Assembly (NCBI RefSeq): GCF_022458985.1
Contig: NC_061772.1
Coordinates: 14,374,001 to 14,438,000, forward strand
Source of the DNA: Mugil cephalus
Taxonomy: Eukaryota; Chordata; Actinopteri; Mugiliformes; Mugilidae
Length of the DNA: 64,000 nucleotides
Direction: 5' to 3'
In this document: piece by piece, positions 24,985 to 35,500 of the stretch
Layout: every line of letters starts with the position of its first letter
How positions within the stretch are numbered: the first letter of the stretch is position 1
Made by a program: the position numbers and the translations under genes
Notes under the pieces: generated by a model
What the model was told of the DNA's origin: nothing
Seen by the model: the letters and a program-made list of their open reading frames with translations, nothing else
The model's database searches: none

Positions 24985-27491
24985 TTCACACATTGGCAAA
25001 GATGAGATCATTTTCTTTTACAACCCTTTATGTGATAACAGGTAGTGTATCAAGGTCAGTCCTAGCATGACTGTGCTGTTTTTTATCATTTAAATCAGGA
25101 CAGCAGCACAGTTAAACATAGTTTATTATTGTGTTTTCTGCTTACTAACCCTTAGATATCAGAGTTAATTATTGATACTGTTGTACATGCCATAAATATG
25201 ACACACACACACAGGTTGACAACAAACGGATCATTTTCTTTTACAGCTTCTTGATATCAGGTAGTACATCAAGATTTTTGCACAGTCATGCTGGTACTTA
25301 ACTTGGTGCAAAAACTTTGATATCAGATAGTGTATCAAGGTTTTTGCACCTAGTACCAACATGACTCTGCAATTCCGATAATTTAAGGGAATGATAGTTA
25401 ATAATTAACTAATCAAATAGGTATGAGTCACCTGTTGGATAATTACTACATGGGTGATTATCTTTCAGCAATTATTTAACCCCAACTGATGCAATGAGTA
25501 GCTTCTCATTTCTTTTACAACCATGTTGAAAGACACATCCTGTGGTTGTGGAAAATATGTTAGTCTGTTTGAGAAGGGTCAAATCATTGGCATGCACCAA
25601 GCAGAGAAAACATCTGAGGACACTGAGGCAGAAACTACTAAAATTGGGTTGAAAACTGTCTAAGGTTGGAGGGATAGTGGGCAACCATCGTCTTCCAGGA
25701 AGAAAAAAAAAAAAATCCAGGTCACTCGTGATCAGTGGTCAATTAAACGTTTGGTAAAATCAAATCGAATAAAAACAACAGTAGAACTCAGGGCTGTGTC
25801 TAACAGTAGAAGTAAGAGCATTTCCACACATTCCCAGGGAACTCAAGAGGTTTGGACTGAACAGCTGTTTACCCTGTTCCAGAGTAACGTGGCATCAGGG
25901 TATGAAGAGAGGCAGATGAAGTGATGCTCCCATCGTGGCTAATGTCTACTGTACCAGCCTGTGGGGGCAGTGCTATGATCTGGGGTTACTGAAGTTGCTC
26001 AGGTCCACGTTCAGCAACATTATGCTCAAAGAATGAGGTCAGCTGACTACCTGAATATACTGAATGACCAGGTTATTCCATCATGGAGTTTTTTCTCTGC
26101 CACAGAGAATGTGTGCTGTAATCAAAGCTAAAGGCGGTCAGAAAGAGACTGCAAATCAACAATTTGATGGTGAATTTCATTGTCAAAGTCATTACATCTT
26201 TAGCTGCAACACATGGAAAGCACTTTTCTTTTTTTTATCTCGGCTACACTATCTTATCTTACAACACCAACACACTGTGAAGTATCATTAAATGCTATTG
26301 ATGGTGCCGATTTATATAGGCAATACACATCTGCAGCAAACAGAATTGATAAGCTCATGTGTTCATGTTCAGTTCTGTTGTGTCCTATTACTTGACATTA
26401 TTGCTGTGGTTGTACAGTATGTTTTTTTCCTGGATGTCAGTTAATGCACCACGTGACAGACGAAAGTTATGGTGGAGTTGAGAGTGTGCTGAGTAAGAGT
26501 CGCATATTAGAAGTGTTAGGCTGATGGGTTTTATTGTGTTGATGTGAGCTGTGGCTGACAGTAGCCTGTGCTCAAGCTTCAATAAACATGCAAAAAGGCT
26601 ATACTCTTGCAAAAACGGTGGTCACACCAAATACTGATTTGAATTCAGTTTGTCTTCTCTTCATTGACTGCATTTTGTTAATTGATGAAAATAGACGATT
26701 AACACTTCCATTTTTGAAAGCATTCTCAGTTTACAGTATTTTTCATACCTGCCTAAACTTTTTGTAAATGTGTGTGTGTATTGTAATTTGCTTTTTGCAT
26801 TATTGTTATTGTATTGTGTGTTATTGTAGGTGTGGATGAGACTGTGATCGTCACCATGAAGTTCTCCAAGAACAGGATGGCAGTGTTTACCTGCTCCCAC
26901 GGTATAGAGCTGCCCAATGATGTCATTATTGTGGGCACCAAGGGCATCATCCGGGTAGGTCAACATAGGAGTGCAGTGTAACCAAATCAAATTCAAATAC
27001 TTTTCATTTGCTGTTATGAACATTTCCTCTCCACGCCCTTTAGTTGCCTGACAATATGTGGTGCCCCACATCATTATTTCTGAATGGGAAGGAGACCAAG
27101 TATCCTTTGCCAGAACCTTATTTGCCTGAGAGCTACTTGAACAGTACTGGACTGCGCTATGAAGCAGAGGAGGTTCGACAGTGTTTGCTCAAAGGTACCA
27201 TGGGTTTTAGAACTTTTTAATGTGTGTCCATAATGACTAGATTAATGTGAATGTCCTATGTCTTTATGATGAGTTTCAGATGTTTTATGATTGAAAATGT
27301 GAAAATGATTATTTGACAACTAAAATGTTTTTAATTATAATAACCTTGATACAATGAGACCCTTTATTTTTTTCCATGCAGGGCGGAAGGAGAGTGCAAT
27401 CATGTCCCATGCTGACTCTCTTCTGTTGGCTGAGGTGGAGGATGAGATCCGTAGGCAGATTGGGGTGGTGTACCCCCAGGACTCCCAGTAA
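22823..27491 (+). CDS. dhdh: Dihydrodiol / D-xylose dehydrogenase, dhdh copy 3
   Basis: Exons: 22823-22912, 23382-23493, 23633-23796, 24182-24434, 26830-26954, 27044-27194, 27382-27491, encoding 334 residues with an open frame. Catalytic Lys97 and Tyr180, and Trp125, Phe154 and Asp176 are kept. Differences cluster near the active site and C-terminal domain: Ser9 for Gly9 in the nucleotide loop, [13 protein letters not shown] at 154-166 where copy 4 has [13 protein letters not shown], Val for Tyr in CLQVILM, and RKES in place of LKES at the start of exon 7. Intron 4 is swollen to 2.4 kb by a decayed Tc1 and duplicated CA blocks. Intron 1 is about 1.3 kb shorter than in copy 2. It is probably functional and may have altered substrate preference. 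Confidence 0.92.
24890..25300 (+). repeat. Locally duplicated CA-containing block in copy 3 intron 4
   Basis: The pattern AGAGTTAATTATTGAT, then (CA)n, then ATTTTCTTTTACA and a GTAGT(G/A)(T/C)ATCAAG segment occurs at about 24905 and again at about 25158. It occurs once in copy 2 intron 4 (about 20328). The CA run at 24949-24981 is the longest. Confidence 0.7.
25437..26765 (+). mobile_element. Decayed Tc1-like transposon in dhdh copy 3 intron 4
   Basis: Fragments of a different Tc1 family from the one at 14151. A transposase start region (ATGTTGAAAGACACATCCTG, about 25523) is followed by GTAGAACTCAGGGCTGTGTC, CTGTGGGGGCAGTGCTATGA and TGTAATCAAAGCTAAAGGCG (about 26116). A right end with GGTGGTCACACCAAATACTG lies near 26619. 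Relative to my memory of the family, segments are missing, including the part around the last two catalytic residues. Stops are present and about 0.45 kb of other sequence separates the 3' end from the frame. It is dead and cannot encode a working transposase. Confidence 0.8.
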
Positions 27492-27861
27492 ATGTTAAAC
27501 ACATACTGAGATAGTCTGTAAGACATCCAGTTTATAATGGAGAGTCATTTGCTAATGCTATTCTTGCAGCACTTTATAATCATACCCTAATGAAAACAGC
27601 GCAATATACTGAAGGAGAGTTGTTTTTTAAGACAAATTACAGTGAATGTATTCTGATGAAAAGGCTTGATGTACAGTTATATTGAACACACACATTGTTT
27701 AGATCGTTGAAACTGTTCAATCTCTGCAGCAGAAATCAACTATATTAATACAAATATTTTTATTCCATGAATTAAAAATACAGTAAAAATGAATAGTACT
27801 GTATTTATGAAGTCTGAAGCTGATACCTTAAAAGGAAAACTGTGGAACCTTTGATCTATGA

Positions 27862-27867
27862 AATAAA
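27862..27867 (+). promoter_or_regulatory. Poly(A) signal of dhdh copy 3
   Basis: AATAAA in the same CTATGAAATAAA context as copies 2 and 4, about 370 bp after the stop. Confidence 0.75.
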
Positions 27868-27966
27868 TTTTTACAGCAGATTTCATACCAAGTGTCTGCA
27901 GAATTTCTTGAACTGATTCCCTTGCTTTTGTAGGACTCATGAATCATGTTTCAAATAACTTGTGAT

Positions 27967-28079
27967 GCAGATTTCAGGTAAGTGCTCTTAACTTTTAGTG
28001 GTGGAAGTCCAGTAGGATAGTTGAGTACACCGGCTAAACATTATAATACCCCTTTACTTAGTTAGTTCTTATACTCTAT
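27967..28079. repeat. Duplicated tail of unit 3 (pkm 3'-end-like, signal lost)
   Basis: Homologous to 21811-21929 and 31341-31452, but the - strand hexamer has decayed from AATAAA to ACTAAA (27994-27999). Confidence 0.6.
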
Positions 28080-28451
28080 CACAGGGATATTCAACAAAAA
28101 TGTAAAGGCCCAGAAAAAAATCTTGTAACATAGAACTGAACTTCTATATCTGCAGATGTGTATAATATTCTATTAACTAAATGAGAGTTAAAATGTGAAA
28201 AAATTTGAAGAAAAAAAAATTGAAAATGGTGCATGTCCATTTTCTGTTTCACACCTTGACTCAAAACAGCCCCAACTAATTTCACCGATAAGAAATCAAC
28301 ACATCTTAACAACAGGACGCTCGTCTGTTTCTCTTCCTGTCTCCTGCTCACTCCTTCGTCAACTTATTCCGGCTCAGTCGTCTGATAGTGGCCTTTGAGC
28401 CCTTTCATGTTTATTATACCACTCGGACAAACATGGTGCTTTGTCGCCACC

Positions 28452-28457
28452 ATGTGA
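28452..28457 (+). promoter_or_regulatory. Start-stop uORF upstream of dhdh copy 4
   Basis: ATG followed at once by TGA, preceded by GCCACC (an optimal Kozak context), 40 bp before the copy 4 start codon. Copy 3 has CCACCTTGTGA and copy 2 has CCACCTTGTGT, so one T-to-A change creates the ATG. If transcribed, this minimal uORF should lower translation of copy 4. Confidence 0.5.
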
Positions 28458-28497
28458 CAGGAAACGACCACTGCTTGTGTAACCCTATTTCCCCAAT

Positions 28498-30950
28498 ATG
28501 GCAACCAGGTGGGGAATCTGTAGCGCGGGGAAGATCAGTCATGACTTCACAGTGGCTCTGAAAACTCTTCCTACTGAAGACCACCAGGTATCGTAACTAG
28601 CAGAAGAGTGTTCACGAGTCGACGCTGTGGTTCAAACGAGAGTTTTCTGCCGTGGACGCTGCGGCTTCTCGCTGCTACTACTAACTGCTTCTGGGTGCTG
28701 CTGTGTACTAAGCACAAAACGCGCATTTGGAGTTTCTGTCCCTCCATAGCTCAAACATTACGGTATACGAACAGTTAAACGTTTTAGCTTATTATAACAA
28801 AATTCAGCCGATGGCCAACAAAACAAAATAAGAGCAGAAACCTTATAAATACTCTAGTGCTTTAAAAACACAATAAAAATGGCTGCCTTGAAAATTAAAC
28901 AGCCTTTTGTTTTTTTGTGAGGACACCTGGTGGTGCATTCGAGAAATCCTGATTGTGCAGAAAGTATTCATGGTTTCAAATTTGGCAAGCCACTCGCCAG
29001 ACTTTATTGATTGTATGGTGATATAGGAGAGGAGTAACTCCGCTGTGACTGTATTTGCAGATTGTAGCTGTGGCTGCTCGTAAACTGGAGGATGCACAGG
29101 AGTTTGCCAAAAAGCACAGCATCTCCCGAGCATACGGCGGCTATGAGGAGCTGGCCAGAGATCCAGACATAGGTCAGGTTCACAGGGTCACAGTTTTATT
29201 TAATGCTGATTTGTAGCATCTGTCATTATTTCTGCTTTGCCTCAATTTTATTTTGACCAATAGGTTATCTTGACATTGTGCTGCACTCTCTCTCTGATTG
29301 TCTTCACATGTGTGCAGATGTGGTGTACATCGGAGTTATCCACCCCTACCATCTGAAAACATGTCTGCTCTTTACCAACGCCAAGAAGAATGTGCTGTGT
29401 GAGAAGCCGCTGGCCATGAACTCCAGGGAAGTGCGGGAGATCCTAGTGTCCGCCAAGAATAATAACGTCTTCCTCATGGAGGTAAAAATGGAGCAGACTA
29501 GAAAAAAGAAAGCAGTTCTTTCTGTGCCGCTCTATTTGCCTCTTCCTCTTTTCAGGAGCAAAATCAGTAACTGCCAGGAATTTTATGAAGCTTTTGTGAG
29601 AAACACAAGTCTGTCACATTACAAAGATTTAAAAAGCAGACCTCCTGTCTTCCTGCTCCAGGCCGTCTGGACTCGCTTTTTCCCGGCCTCTGTGGAGACC
29701 AGGCGGCTGCTGGCCCAGGGGGAGCTGGGCGAAGTGAAGATGGTCAGGTCTGAGTTTGGCGTGCCATTGTTGAATGTACCGAGAGCAACGCAGAAGGAGC
29801 TGGGTGGAGGAGCTTTACTAGACATAGGCATCTACTGCCTGCAGTACATATTGATGGTGTACAACGGGGAGAAGCCAGAGTCTATCCAAGCCGTGGGATA
29901 CTGTCTGGACACGGGTAATGGAAAACAAACCAGTTACAACATAACTTTAATTGATGTAACATCAGAAGCCGCATCGTTGCATCATTTAAATCTGGTCAGC
30001 GCTCCAGATAAATCCTATAAATTCTACGAACACAAGTCTTGTACCTCTAACAATTTTATGTAAACAGCAAAATACACACACATACGTTGAAGTTTTCGTT
30101 TTGCATCATTGTCATTGTGTTGTGTTTTATTGTAGGTGTGGATGACACTGTCGTCGTCACCATGAAGTTTTCCAACAACAGGATGGCAGTGTTTACCAGC
30201 TCCATTGGTATGCAGTTGCCCAATGATGCCATTATTGTGGGTACCAAGGGCACTATCCAAGTAGGTTAACATAAGTGTGCAGCGTAACCAAACAAATTCA
30301 AATACTTTTTATTTAGTGTTGTGAACATTTCCTCTGCACACTTTTCAGGTGCCTGACCATATGTGGTGCCCCACATCATTGAAAGTGAATGGCAAGGAGA
30401 CACAGTATCCTGTGCCAGAACCTTATTTGCCTCTCAACTTCTTGAACAGTACAGGAATGCGCTACGAAGCAGAGGAGGTTCGACAGTGTTTGCTCAAAGG
30501 TACCATGGCATTCAGAACATTTTAATGTGTGTCCATAATGACTAGATTAAGGTGTGTCCAGGAATGTATTGACTAACATTGAACACAAGGTGGCATCAGA
30601 AATCTTAATGGCCCTTCCCTGTGTGTGTACAAACCAGATATAGGATTATAATTTTTAGTTTTTAAGTTTATTTGTTCCAGGTATTTTTTGAGTGAAAAGT
30701 ATTAGTTTTATATGTGACAGTATTAGTTTTATTTGAAAGACCTAAAGACCTTTTCCCTTGTTTTTTTTATTTGCTAACTATTTTTTTATAAATTATAATA
30801 ACCATGGTACAATGAGACCCCTTATTTTTTTTCCATGCAGGGCTGAAGGAGAGTGCAGTTATGTCCCACGCTGACTCTCTTCTGTTGGCTGAGGTGGAGG
30901 ATGAGATCCGTAGGCAGGTTGGGGTGGTGTACCCCCAGGACTCCCAGTAA
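28498..30950 (+). CDS. dhdh: Dihydrodiol / D-xylose dehydrogenase, dhdh copy 4
   Basis: The most compact copy. Exons: 28498-28587, 29061-29172, 29318-29481, 29662-29914, 30136-30260, 30349-30499, 30841-30950, encoding 334 residues. Lys97, Trp125, Phe154, Asp176 and Tyr180 are present, and residue 9 is Ser as in copy 3. Intron 3 is only 180 bp and open, so an intron-retaining frame runs through exons 3 and 4; the GT-AG sites match the other copies, so retention is not the expected form. The upstream region lacks the TATA/CCAAT block of copies 2 and 3 and has a start-stop uORF. The coding sequence looks intact, but expression may differ or be low. It converges with pkm. Confidence 0.93.
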
Positions 30951-31248
30951 AAGTTAAACATGTACTCAGACCGTCTGAAAGACATCTGGTTTATAATGGA
31001 GGATCATTTGCTAATGCTATTGCAGGAGTTTATGGTTACAGACTGAAGAAAAGAACACAGTATTTTCTTCTTTAGGACAAATTACAGAGAATATATTCTA
31101 GTTACAGGGAACACGTACTGTTTAAATTTTTATGGTGAAAACTGTTCAAATATTTTACACCATGAATTAAAATACACTGAACAGTACTGTGTTTGAACTT
31201 GATACTTTAGGTGCAACAGGATGAAACACTGAAACCTTTGATCTATGA

Positions 31249-31254
31249 AATAAA
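31249..31254 (+). promoter_or_regulatory. Poly(A) signal of dhdh copy 4
   Basis: AATAAA in the context CTATGAAATAAA, about 300 bp after the stop, facing the predicted pkm poly(A) signal about 115 bp away. Confidence 0.75.
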
Positions 31255-31340
31255 ACTTTACGACAGGTTTTATAACAAGCGCAGAATTTCTTGACCTGAT
31301 TTCCTCGCATGAATCACGATTCAAATAACAAGCTTGAGAC

Positions 31341-32536
31341 GCAGAGTTCAGGTAAGTGCTCATCTCTTTTATTGATGGAACTCCAGTCTTGTAGGACAGC
31401 TCAGTACACCACTAAACATTATAATACCCCTTTAGTTAGTTCTTATACTCTAGCATTACAATCAAAAGCAAGTTCGACACATTGAGACAGCTACAGTGGG
31501 TCACCAACATAGAAAGACAAGCAGAGGGGTTTTTCACCCGTCGCCCACTGGGACTGACGGGGACAGGGCTTCATCTCAACATCAGTCACCTGAAAAATAC
31601 CCTGAAAGTGCTCATTCAGATCAGTTAACTTTACTGAACCACATAAGTGCCATCTCGGATATGATCCAAACGCAAAGAATTAAAGGCTTTATGAAACAAC
31701 TAACAACACCAACACAGTAACTAGCTCAAAACACCTCTGGAGCGGACATCCAAAACTAACCTTTTTCTATAGTCAGTCAAAATATAGGCAGAATTGGATG
31801 TCTCAAAACAAAAGTTTGCCATTCACAAAAGTCAAGTATAATAGAGAATGTAACATTGTCTGGAGTAGATTAGGAGTGCAACACTTACACAGATACACTG
31901 AAATACAGTGGAAGCTGGCATATGAGAGAGGACACTTCATACAGACAGCACTACAGAGGGGCCTGTTTGGATGAGGAGGTGGAGCCGAGGCCGGGCTGTG
32001 GGAGGAGCCCTTTGATATCAGATGCCGCCAATTTGTTCGTTAAATCTGCAGAGGAGTGTGACGAGTGAACTGGTGCAGTACTCGGTTGAGGTCAACCAGC
32101 TCCACCAGAAACCCCACCTAAACAAGAGCCAGTACGGGCGAGCGCACACTCATACACGCAGGGACGCACTCACTCATAGACTTTTAATATTACAACTGTT
32201 TGAGAGAATAAATACAGCAGTTTCTGGTCAGGGTGTATTAATCTGAGGCCCTGAAGACTGGTTCGACTGAGAGAATCGGTGTGAAAGGAATGGAAACATT
32301 AAGTGGAATAGTACGGAATAAGACTCCACCCCCGCCCAAAGCAGCTCATTCAGACCGTGAAGACTATGTTATTTCTTTAATACCTTCTTGCATCGTTGCC
32401 TACATGCTAAATTTGTTGACAGTTGAGTCTGTGAGCTTGGAAACTGGATTAGAAGGGCTGTGAGCAGGAGTGAAGTGGAGAACTATGAAAGATAGATGAA
32501 AGTGGAGGGAGAAAGCAGAACAGCTCTGTTTGCTGT
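31341..32536 (-). other. pkm: Predicted pkm 3' UTR
   Basis: From the pkm stop codon the - strand runs about 1.2 kb to AATAAA (TTTATT on + at 31368-31373). An earlier ATTAAA (32183-32188) could give a shorter transcript. The outer 110 bp (31341-31452) recurs at the end of the other two young dhdh units. No coding exon lies here. Confidence 0.5.
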
Positions 32537-35500
32537 TCAAGCCACCAGAACCACACGCATGGTGTTGGTGTAACCAGAGCCTGGACGCCAGCCGGTCAAG
32601 ACGATGACAACATCACCCTCTTTGAAGAAGCCTCGGGCCTTGCCTAGGAAATTAAGACAGAAAATGATCAGGACGTCGCTTATTGGATCTCTTGCGATGA
32701 GTTTGAAATTAATGTCATGATTTTAAAAGGTGACGAGCTGTTTACCCATATCCATGGCAAAGTTCACGCGCATGTCGACATCCTCTGCCCACACATCGTT
32801 AGCAGGCTTGGTGTAGAGGACGGGGAAGATGCCGCGGTACAGGTGAGCCTGGCGAGCTGTCTGGGCGTTACGGGTCACAGCGAGGATGGGGGCACGGGGC
32901 CTGTACCTGGAGATCAGGTGGGCGGACCTGCACGCAGAAAAAGGAAAATAAAAATCACCCCAACTCTTCACATTCGAAGAATGACTTAAAATAATAATTA
33001 TGGAGATTCTTTAGTGAGACAGCTGAACGAATACATGCCTTTGCAATCCTCAGTTATTCTGCTTTAGCTGGTTATAAAATGTGATTTGATCGGAAGTCAC
33101 AAGTGCAGATACACATGTGCTCAAGCTAACAGGATTTAAAAATCAATATACAAGAGATGTACTACATATCTACAGTTACATTTTCCAGCAGTACTATGAT
33201 TTTACTATGGTATTTTAATCAACTAAAGTTGATTAAATGAGATGAAGGTCTCACTAACTCCATGCTGATGGATTCTTAAAAGTAGTTCTCAGATATTCTG
33301 GCTCATCACGACCTCTCAGGTTTAGCTAGCTCCTGCATGCTGGGAGTTTACAGATTCCAATTAACTCCATAAATCTCACTGAAGTATAGAAAAATGCCTC
33401 AACTTATCAGGTGTAAATAAATAAATATATAACAGAAGTCGTGAGAGGGGGCCAAAATAAGTGAAAACACTTGTTGTGTATCATAGATGTACAAATGCTT
33501 AAGGTCAGTAGCACAAAGACGTCCACTCTCAAACACTAAGCAGTCCCGTTAAACCAATTAAGGGTCTGGTCAGTGTATCCAGCTGCTCATTAGTTGAGGC
33601 AGTACCTTCAAGAAGGTGACAGCAGGAAACATGCTGGTATGTTTATATGGTTTGTAGATGATGTCAGTTTGAAAAGTGGACACTTGGTTCTGGGCTATTG
33701 ACATTCCCCACCGATCTCCCCATATCTCAGATCACTTGCTTTATCCACCCGCCCTATACAACTAGGAACATTTCACTAACACACACGCATACAAAAGGGA
33801 AATCTCGAGGAGCAGGTTAGGTGCCTGAGGCAGAATTAGGATCTGTTAAATTGTGTTAAATCAGACGGGCATGTGTTTGGCGACACCTTACCTTCATGAC
33901 CAACACCACTTCATATCTCTCCTTCTTTCTTACCTCCCAGTCTTAGTGAGAATAATGATGGCACTAGCACAGCATTTGAGGGACGACTCAACAGCTCCGA
34001 CAGCTACAGCCTCGGAAGGGTCTCTGGTCAGCTGAGAGTGTCTCCTCAGCTCCTCGAACAGCTGTCTGTGGAAGATGGCTGCCTCGGCCTCTCGTGCTAT
34101 CTGAGCCCCCAAGGGAAGGGTGGGGCGGTTACTCTCAATCACACACTTCGCTATGACACAGCGAGGAACTGGGAGTGGGTGGCATACGGATAACAGGACT
34201 CCTGGTCAAACAAGGGACGTCCAAAAACCCCATTCAATTGGGGAAAAGGTTTTGCATTACTGTGCATTGTTTTTCCTTTTCGCAACAGCAATTTAGACCT
34301 AGAATTTAATGATCCACAAGGGAAGTTAATCAGTTTAAGTAGCTAGTTATGGTTGTCTTGTTGGTAGTCTAGTTATTGTGAATGCCAGCTCTGCCAGTCC
34401 CTCCCTCGGTCAGTCCCTCTCTGGCCCTACGCTCCCTCTCAAACTTCTCAAGTAGCAACACCGGTAACCTCCACGACCTGCCAGATATCCTGCGTACCTT
34501 CCAGAGCCTGTGAGCACAATCATCGCAGAGGCCAAGCTCTTAAAGGAGGCCTCAACAGCACCAATAGCAATGGCCTCAGCGGGGTCTTTGCAGTGTGGCG
34601 TGGAACGACGCAGGTCCTCAAACACCTGCCGGTGGAACATGGCTGCCTCGGCTTCACGAGCAATCTGGCACAAGTGAGGTCAAGATGCATTGAGCGAAGG
34701 CATTCCCACACCAATCACACACAGACGCACGAAAAGGAGAAAATGACAAGAAAAAGGGGTGGAAAGGGCGGGAAGATGGAGAGGAAGGCGTCGGAATGGA
34801 ACAGGGGGAAAAGGAGAGTCGACAGAAGGGCGTAAGTGCGCAGTGAGGGGGGAAACAGGAGACACCAAGATTAAAACAAAGGCAAAACTTTACCAGAACT
34901 TGTGAAATGATATTAAAAAGGTACGCTGTTATACAAAGCATGCTAATCTGAAGCTAAGGCAACTGTGATTCTCATACACACCTTTATAGATTTAGACCTT
35001 AGTATTAAAATAAATCTAAAACATCAAATCATACAACTATGTTTAAGGAAAAATCTGAATTGTGTTAACGCAGGAGTGGGAAACACTGGGAGTTATGATG
35101 CCATGCAACGGAAGTTTAAGGAATGATCAGCAAAAAGGGATGAAGAGGAAACATTGATTGAAGTTAATAAGAAAAGCCGATCCTTGTTAAATGTATTAGT
35201 GAGAGTTAGCTCGTGTGAGTTTATTTCACTCGGTGGGAAACTTTAGGTGAGAACAAATTTTATTTTACTCCAGATACTGAGGCAACTCATGCAACTCGAA
35301 CAGGGAGGAAGCAAGCTCAAAAGTGGGAGCTGTTAAGACTGCTGAGTCATTACTGCATCTATACTGCAGTGTAGCTGACAACAGCTGGAAGTTAACCAGG
35401 AAAGGCCTGAACAATGAAGGACAGTCAAAGCAGAATGAACTGCATTATCCGTAACTGTAGTCATCTCTAGTATCTCTAGTATCTGTCCCTGACTGAATAA

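Larger units (their letters stand above)
16062..31452 (+). repeat. Three-unit tandem duplication carrying dhdh copies 2, 3 and 4
   Basis: Unit edges lie near 16062, 21929, 28079 and 31452. The same order repeats each time: a short AGGG(A/T)ATT leader, promoter region, dhdh gene, poly(A) signal, and a 110-120 bp tail ending TTAGTTCTTATACT. Introns and flanks align as well as exons, so these are segmental duplications, not retrocopies. Sizes differ (about 5.9, 6.15 and 3.4 kb) through insertions and deletions in introns 1, 3 and 4 and in the promoter. Confidence 0.88.

Noticed and set aside
29278-30063. 261-codon single-exon gene
   Set aside because: It is exons 3 and 4 of dhdh copy 4 read through the short open intron 3 and into intron 4; splice sites match the other copies.
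22823-30950. dhdh copies 3 and 4 as pseudogenes
   Set aside because: All exons are present with correct GT-AG sites, equal lengths, open frames and catalytic residues. Only regulation of copy 4 is in doubt.
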